Assembly: GCA_017885385.1 (NCBI GenBank)
Contig: JAFNGF010000334.1
Coordinates: 1-6,912, forward strand
Length of the DNA stretch: 6,912 bases
Reading direction: 5' to 3'
Source of the DNA: Planctomycetota bacterium
GTDB lineage: Bacteria > Planctomycetota > Phycisphaerae > Sedimentisphaerales > Anaerobacaceae
Within the stretch, counting starts at the first letter, position 1. Every line of letters begins with the position of its first letter. This document shows, piece by piece, positions 4,146 to 6,912 of the stretch. The notes under the pieces were generated by a model that was given only the letters and a program-made list of their open reading frames with translations, was not told the origin of the DNA and searched no databases. Both the position numbers and the translations under genes were made by a program.

Positions 4146-6912
4146 CTACCGAGAAAGCCGTTCAACAGCCGAGGTTATGCGCTCCTTCACTGGGTTCGGC
4201 AATTTGTCTGCTCCTTCTAATGCCTGTTTATAGGCATCGAGGGCCTGCTTTTTTTGCCCAAGCCTCTCTTTTATCATGCCCTTATGCTCGTACACATCCG
4301 GCGGCGCCACAAGCTCATTTTGTTCGTACTGCTGCAGGGCGGCCGTCATAAATTCGTCAGCTTTGGAATCCGTGCCGCTTTTATACAATACGTAGGCATA
4401 AGTATCCAAGAAGACCGGATTGTTCGGCGTTTGCTCCAGCGCCTGTTTTGCATATTCCAAAGCATCCGGAAGCCTTTCATTGCTCTCGGCGAGCATATAC
4501 GCCAGATTATTCAGAACCGTCGTATTATTCGGCATTTTAACCAAGAGACTTTCGTAATCTCTGATAGCCTTTTTGAGATAATTGTTATCGGAAGTCTTTT
4601 CATAAGCGAGGGTTAGAACCTCGGCTTTTTTCACTGTATAATCGAGTCCGCGGGGGGTATCGGACCCAGCTATCTGGATGCACTTGTCGATGTAATCCGC
4701 CGCCATGTCGTATTCGCCCCTGATCTTGGCCAGATTGAACATAGTGAAGTTGGTGGCCAAGGAGTTAGGGTCGGTTTGCAGCCTCTGCTGGCAGTACTTT
4801 GCAACCTCCTGCTCGCCCACCAGCAAGAACATTCTCAACAGAATCTCGCTTGCCAGTCTCTCATTTGTGCCGGCTTGGTCCACGGCTTTTCGGCAATATT
4901 CTATGGCCGCGTCTTTGTCGCCGAGCTTGAACCTGGCCTCAGCCATTCGGTAATAAGCTATGGGGGCAAAAGGCGTATCGCGGTACTTGGCGCTTTCCTC
5001 AAAGACCTTGTTCAGCTTCTCGGGGCGCCAAGCGGTCTGTCTTGTGCTCGGGTCGCCAGCTCCCAGCACTAGTGCCTGTAAATATCCATCCAGCGCCATC
5101 GCGTATTGCACATCTCGCCAGCCAGCTTCCAGATTTTCCGCGAGATAGGCCTGGCGCTTCATAAGATATGCCTCTTGGTACAGTTGCTCCGCCCTGTCGA
5201 ATTCGCCCACAGCCATCGCAAATCCGCCGGCTCGGATGTACCAGAAGGCGTTCTGCGGGAATTTCTGCAGAGCCTCCTCATAGAATTTCTTCAGGGCTTC
5301 TTTTCTGCCGAGCTTCAAGTAAATCTGCTCAAGCAGAGAGCGCGCTTCCGGCGGAGCATCGGGCAAGTCAATGGTGCTTCTAAGTTCGGTTATAGCATCA
5401 TCTTCACGTCCTGCCTGCAGACAAGCTCGTGCCAGCGCGATCCTGGCGTCGGGCGTAGAAGACAGTGACATGCTCCTTCTAAGGTCGATGATTGCCTGGT
5501 CATAATTAGCCATTAAGAGATTTATCTCGCCTCTCAGCCGCCACGCAGCCGCATTGTCCTGCTGGGCCTCAAGGTTTCGATTCGTCAGCTCCAATGCCGT
5601 TTTCAGTTGTCCCTGCCTCATCGCCAGCCATCCCTCAAGAAGCAGGAATTCAGATTCCTGCGGGTACTTCTCCTTAAAGCTCTGCAGCTTGTACTCAGCC
5701 TCCTTGATAAGACCAACCTTCAGATACGCCTTGATCTGGTCAAGACGGTTTTGCGCGTTGTCCTGAAGCGACACAAGCTCTTGAGAATATCTCTTTATGC
5801 CCTCCTGGTCGGCAGTTTTATCAGCAACCAGAAAAAGTCCCCTGATCACATCGCCGTCTTTTGGCTGCCGGGCATACAACTGCTGCAAAATCTTGCCGGC
5901 ATCCTCAAACTGCCCGAGAGAGAAATAATGACGCCAAAGCAAGGGCTGGTCTTTCGATTCGAGCAGCAACTGCTCAGCCTTTTGATTTTGTCCCTGCGCC
6001 CGGTAGTAGTCCGCGTAGGTCTCCAGCACGACTCTATCCTGCGGGTCCGAGCGCCTCGCCTCATCGAGAGATGAAGCGGCGATCTGAAACAAACTCTGCC
6101 TGCGTTCCTCGTCATTTTCTTTCAGAGCCCTTCCGATGGCCAGTTTTGCCAGCAGTATGGCATTCTGCAGGCTTGGCGCATATTTCTGCAACCTCTGGCG
6201 AATTGCCAATGCCCCGTCCGGGTCCGTGGGACTTATGTATTGGGCGAAGGCGCTAAGTAGCGTCAGGTCACCTGGGTTTAAGCTCATCGCTGTTACTAAA
6301 GCACTACTTGTCTCGGCCATCTGGCCTGGGGAGGCACCGTCACCAAGTTTCAGGTTTCGCCAGTACAAGGCATTAGCCAATCCTTTGGCGATAACTCCAT
6401 CTAGAGGATTCAGAAATGCCGCTCTCTGAACGTCCTCGAGAGATGCTCGCTCATTGTTAAGGGCCGCGTTAATGTTGGATCTGAGCATATAAGCGCGCGA
6501 AAATATCGGTTTTAGTTTTAGACATTCGTTGATTTTCGCCAGCGCATCCTGGAAGTCACTTTTGGCCACGGCAAGACGAGCGGCAAACAGTTGGCCCTCG
6601 CAGTCGTCGAGATTCTCGCGCCGCACGGTTTCCACGACCTGTTCCGCCAACTGCCAATTTTTACTATCAGCTGCCATATCGAAAAGATGGCTGGCAGCAA
6701 TCCGCCGCGGGCTAACCTGGTCGCTCAACTTAAAAGCCGGTCTGCCGGCGCCTTGTTCAGGCGAAACTTGCGTCTCCAGGACTTTTTTAAACTGTCCGAT
6801 CGCTTTGTCCGGCTCGTTATTCCTTCGATAAAATATACCAAGCTCCAGGGCCTGCTGAACCGGGTCAGCAATGCCGGATAGAGCCTCCTTTTCTATCTCT
6901 TTGCGCCTTTGG
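4146..6912 (-). CDS. Giant tetratricopeptide-repeat protein, 5' end beyond the right edge
   Basis: The frame is open from its TAG stop at 4148-4146 to the window edge, giving about 921 visible residues and no true start. A TTG at 6728 is in frame, but codons upstream of it (6729-6911) continue the same kind of sequence, including QQALELGIFYRRNNEPDKAI, a clear TPR helix pair, so the gene begins outside the window. The visible protein is almost entirely 34-residue helical repeats, with unmistakable examples such as AWRLRGEINLLMANYDQAI, YYRMAEARFKLGDKDAAIEY and the C-terminal NNLAYMLAESN and YEHKGMIKERLGQKKQALDA. No catalytic domain is visible. TPR proteins scaffold protein complexes. Large ones beside Wzz-kinase genes occur in exopolysaccharide and exosortase (PEP-CTERM) loci, for example the PrsT lipoproteins of roughly 900 residues. 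A signal peptide or lipobox would lie outside the window, so location and any PrsT identity remain inference. Confidence 0.9.
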   Translation of the reverse strand, partial: QRRKEIEKEALSGIADPVQQALELGIFYRRNNEPDKAIGQFKKVLETQVSPEQGAGRPAFKLSDQVSPRRIAASHLFDMAADSKNWQLAEQVVETVRRENLDDCEGQLFAARLAVAKSDFQDALAKINECLKLKPIFSRAYMLRSNINAALNNERASLEDVQRAAFLNPLDGVIAKGLANALYWRNLKLGDGASPGQMAETSSALVTAMSLNPGDLTLLSAFAQYISPTDPDGALAIRQRLQKYAPSLQNAILLAKLAIGRALKENDEERRQSLFQIAASSLDEARRSDPQDRVVLETYADYYRAQGQNQKAEQLLLESKDQPLLWRHYFSLGQFEDAGKILQQLYARQPKDGDVIRGLFLVADKTADQEGIKRYSQELVSLQDNAQNRLDQIKAYLKVGLIKEAEYKLQSFKEKYPQESEFLLLEGWLAMRQGQLKTALELTNRNLEAQQDNAAAWRLRGEINLLMANYDQAIIDLRRSMSLSSTPDARIALARACLQAGREDDAITELRSTIDLPDAPPEARSLLEQIYLKLGRKEALKKFYEEALQKFPQNAFWYIRAGGFAMAVGEFDRAEQLYQEAYLMKRQAYLAENLEAGWRDVQYAMALDGYLQALVLGAGDPSTRQTAWRPEKLNKVFEESAKYRDTPFAPIAYYRMAEARFKLGDKDAAIEYCRKAVDQAGTNERLASEILLRMFLLVGEQEVAKYCQQRLQTDPNSLATNFTMFNLAKIRGEYDMAADYIDKCIQIAGSDTPRGLDYTVKKAEVLTLAYEKTSDNNYLKKAIRDYESLLVKMPNNTTVLNNLAYMLAESNERLPDALEYAKQALEQTPNNPVFLDTYAYVLYKSGTDSKADEFMTAALQQYEQNELVAPPDVYEHKGMIKERLGQKKQALDAYKQALEGADKLPNPVKERITSAVERLSR

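Noticed and set aside
6726..6728. TTG as the start of the TPR gene
   Set aside because: The frame continues open and TPR-like upstream to the window edge, so the gene is truncated by the window rather than starting here.
1..6912. tRNA, rRNA, CRISPR array, riboswitch or toxin-antitoxin pair
   Set aside because: I looked for cloverleaf-like segments, regularly spaced repeats and small paired genes and found none that hold up.

Overview
The window carries a minus-strand run of three genes for surface or exported polysaccharide, with the front part of an IS3-family insertion sequence next to its downstream end. Read in the direction of transcription (right to left), the order is: a very long tetratricopeptide-repeat (TPR) protein whose start lies beyond the right edge (4146-6912); a fused polysaccharide co-polymerase/tyrosine autokinase of the Wzc/BY-kinase type (1817-4048); a short-chain NAD-dependent nucleotide-sugar 4-epimerase (742-1680); and then orfA (158-580) and the first 53 codons of orfB (1-161) of an IS3-family transposase. 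All real genes are on the minus strand, and the plus-strand open frames are shadows.

The organism is a bacterium. The fused Wzz-kinase architecture beside a giant TPR protein resembles exopolysaccharide or exosortase-type loci of Planctomycetota and Proteobacteria. The wording of the kinase motifs makes me lean to a planctomycete (Phycisphaerae-like), but nothing in the window proves this. The cluster genes have middling GC, while parts of the IS orfA are much richer in GC, which fits a later arrival.

How the genes could work together (inference): the epimerase supplies a UDP-galacto-type sugar, probably N-acetylated. The membrane autokinase controls polymer chain length and export through phosphorylation cycling of its C-terminal tyrosines. 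The TPR protein may act as a periplasmic or envelope scaffold of the assembly machine. Glycosyltransferases, flippase, polymerase, outer-membrane exporter and any exosortase are not in the window and would be expected to the right of 6912.

The gaps between genes are short (97 and 136 bases). The one before the epimerase holds a 9-bp inverted repeat followed by a T-rich tract, which looks like a terminator or attenuator. Upstream of the IS orfA lies a nested pair of perfect inverted repeats that encloses the ribosome binding site and overlaps the start codon. This is the most structured non-coding stretch in the window. I found no RNA genes, CRISPR array or clearly new multi-gene system.
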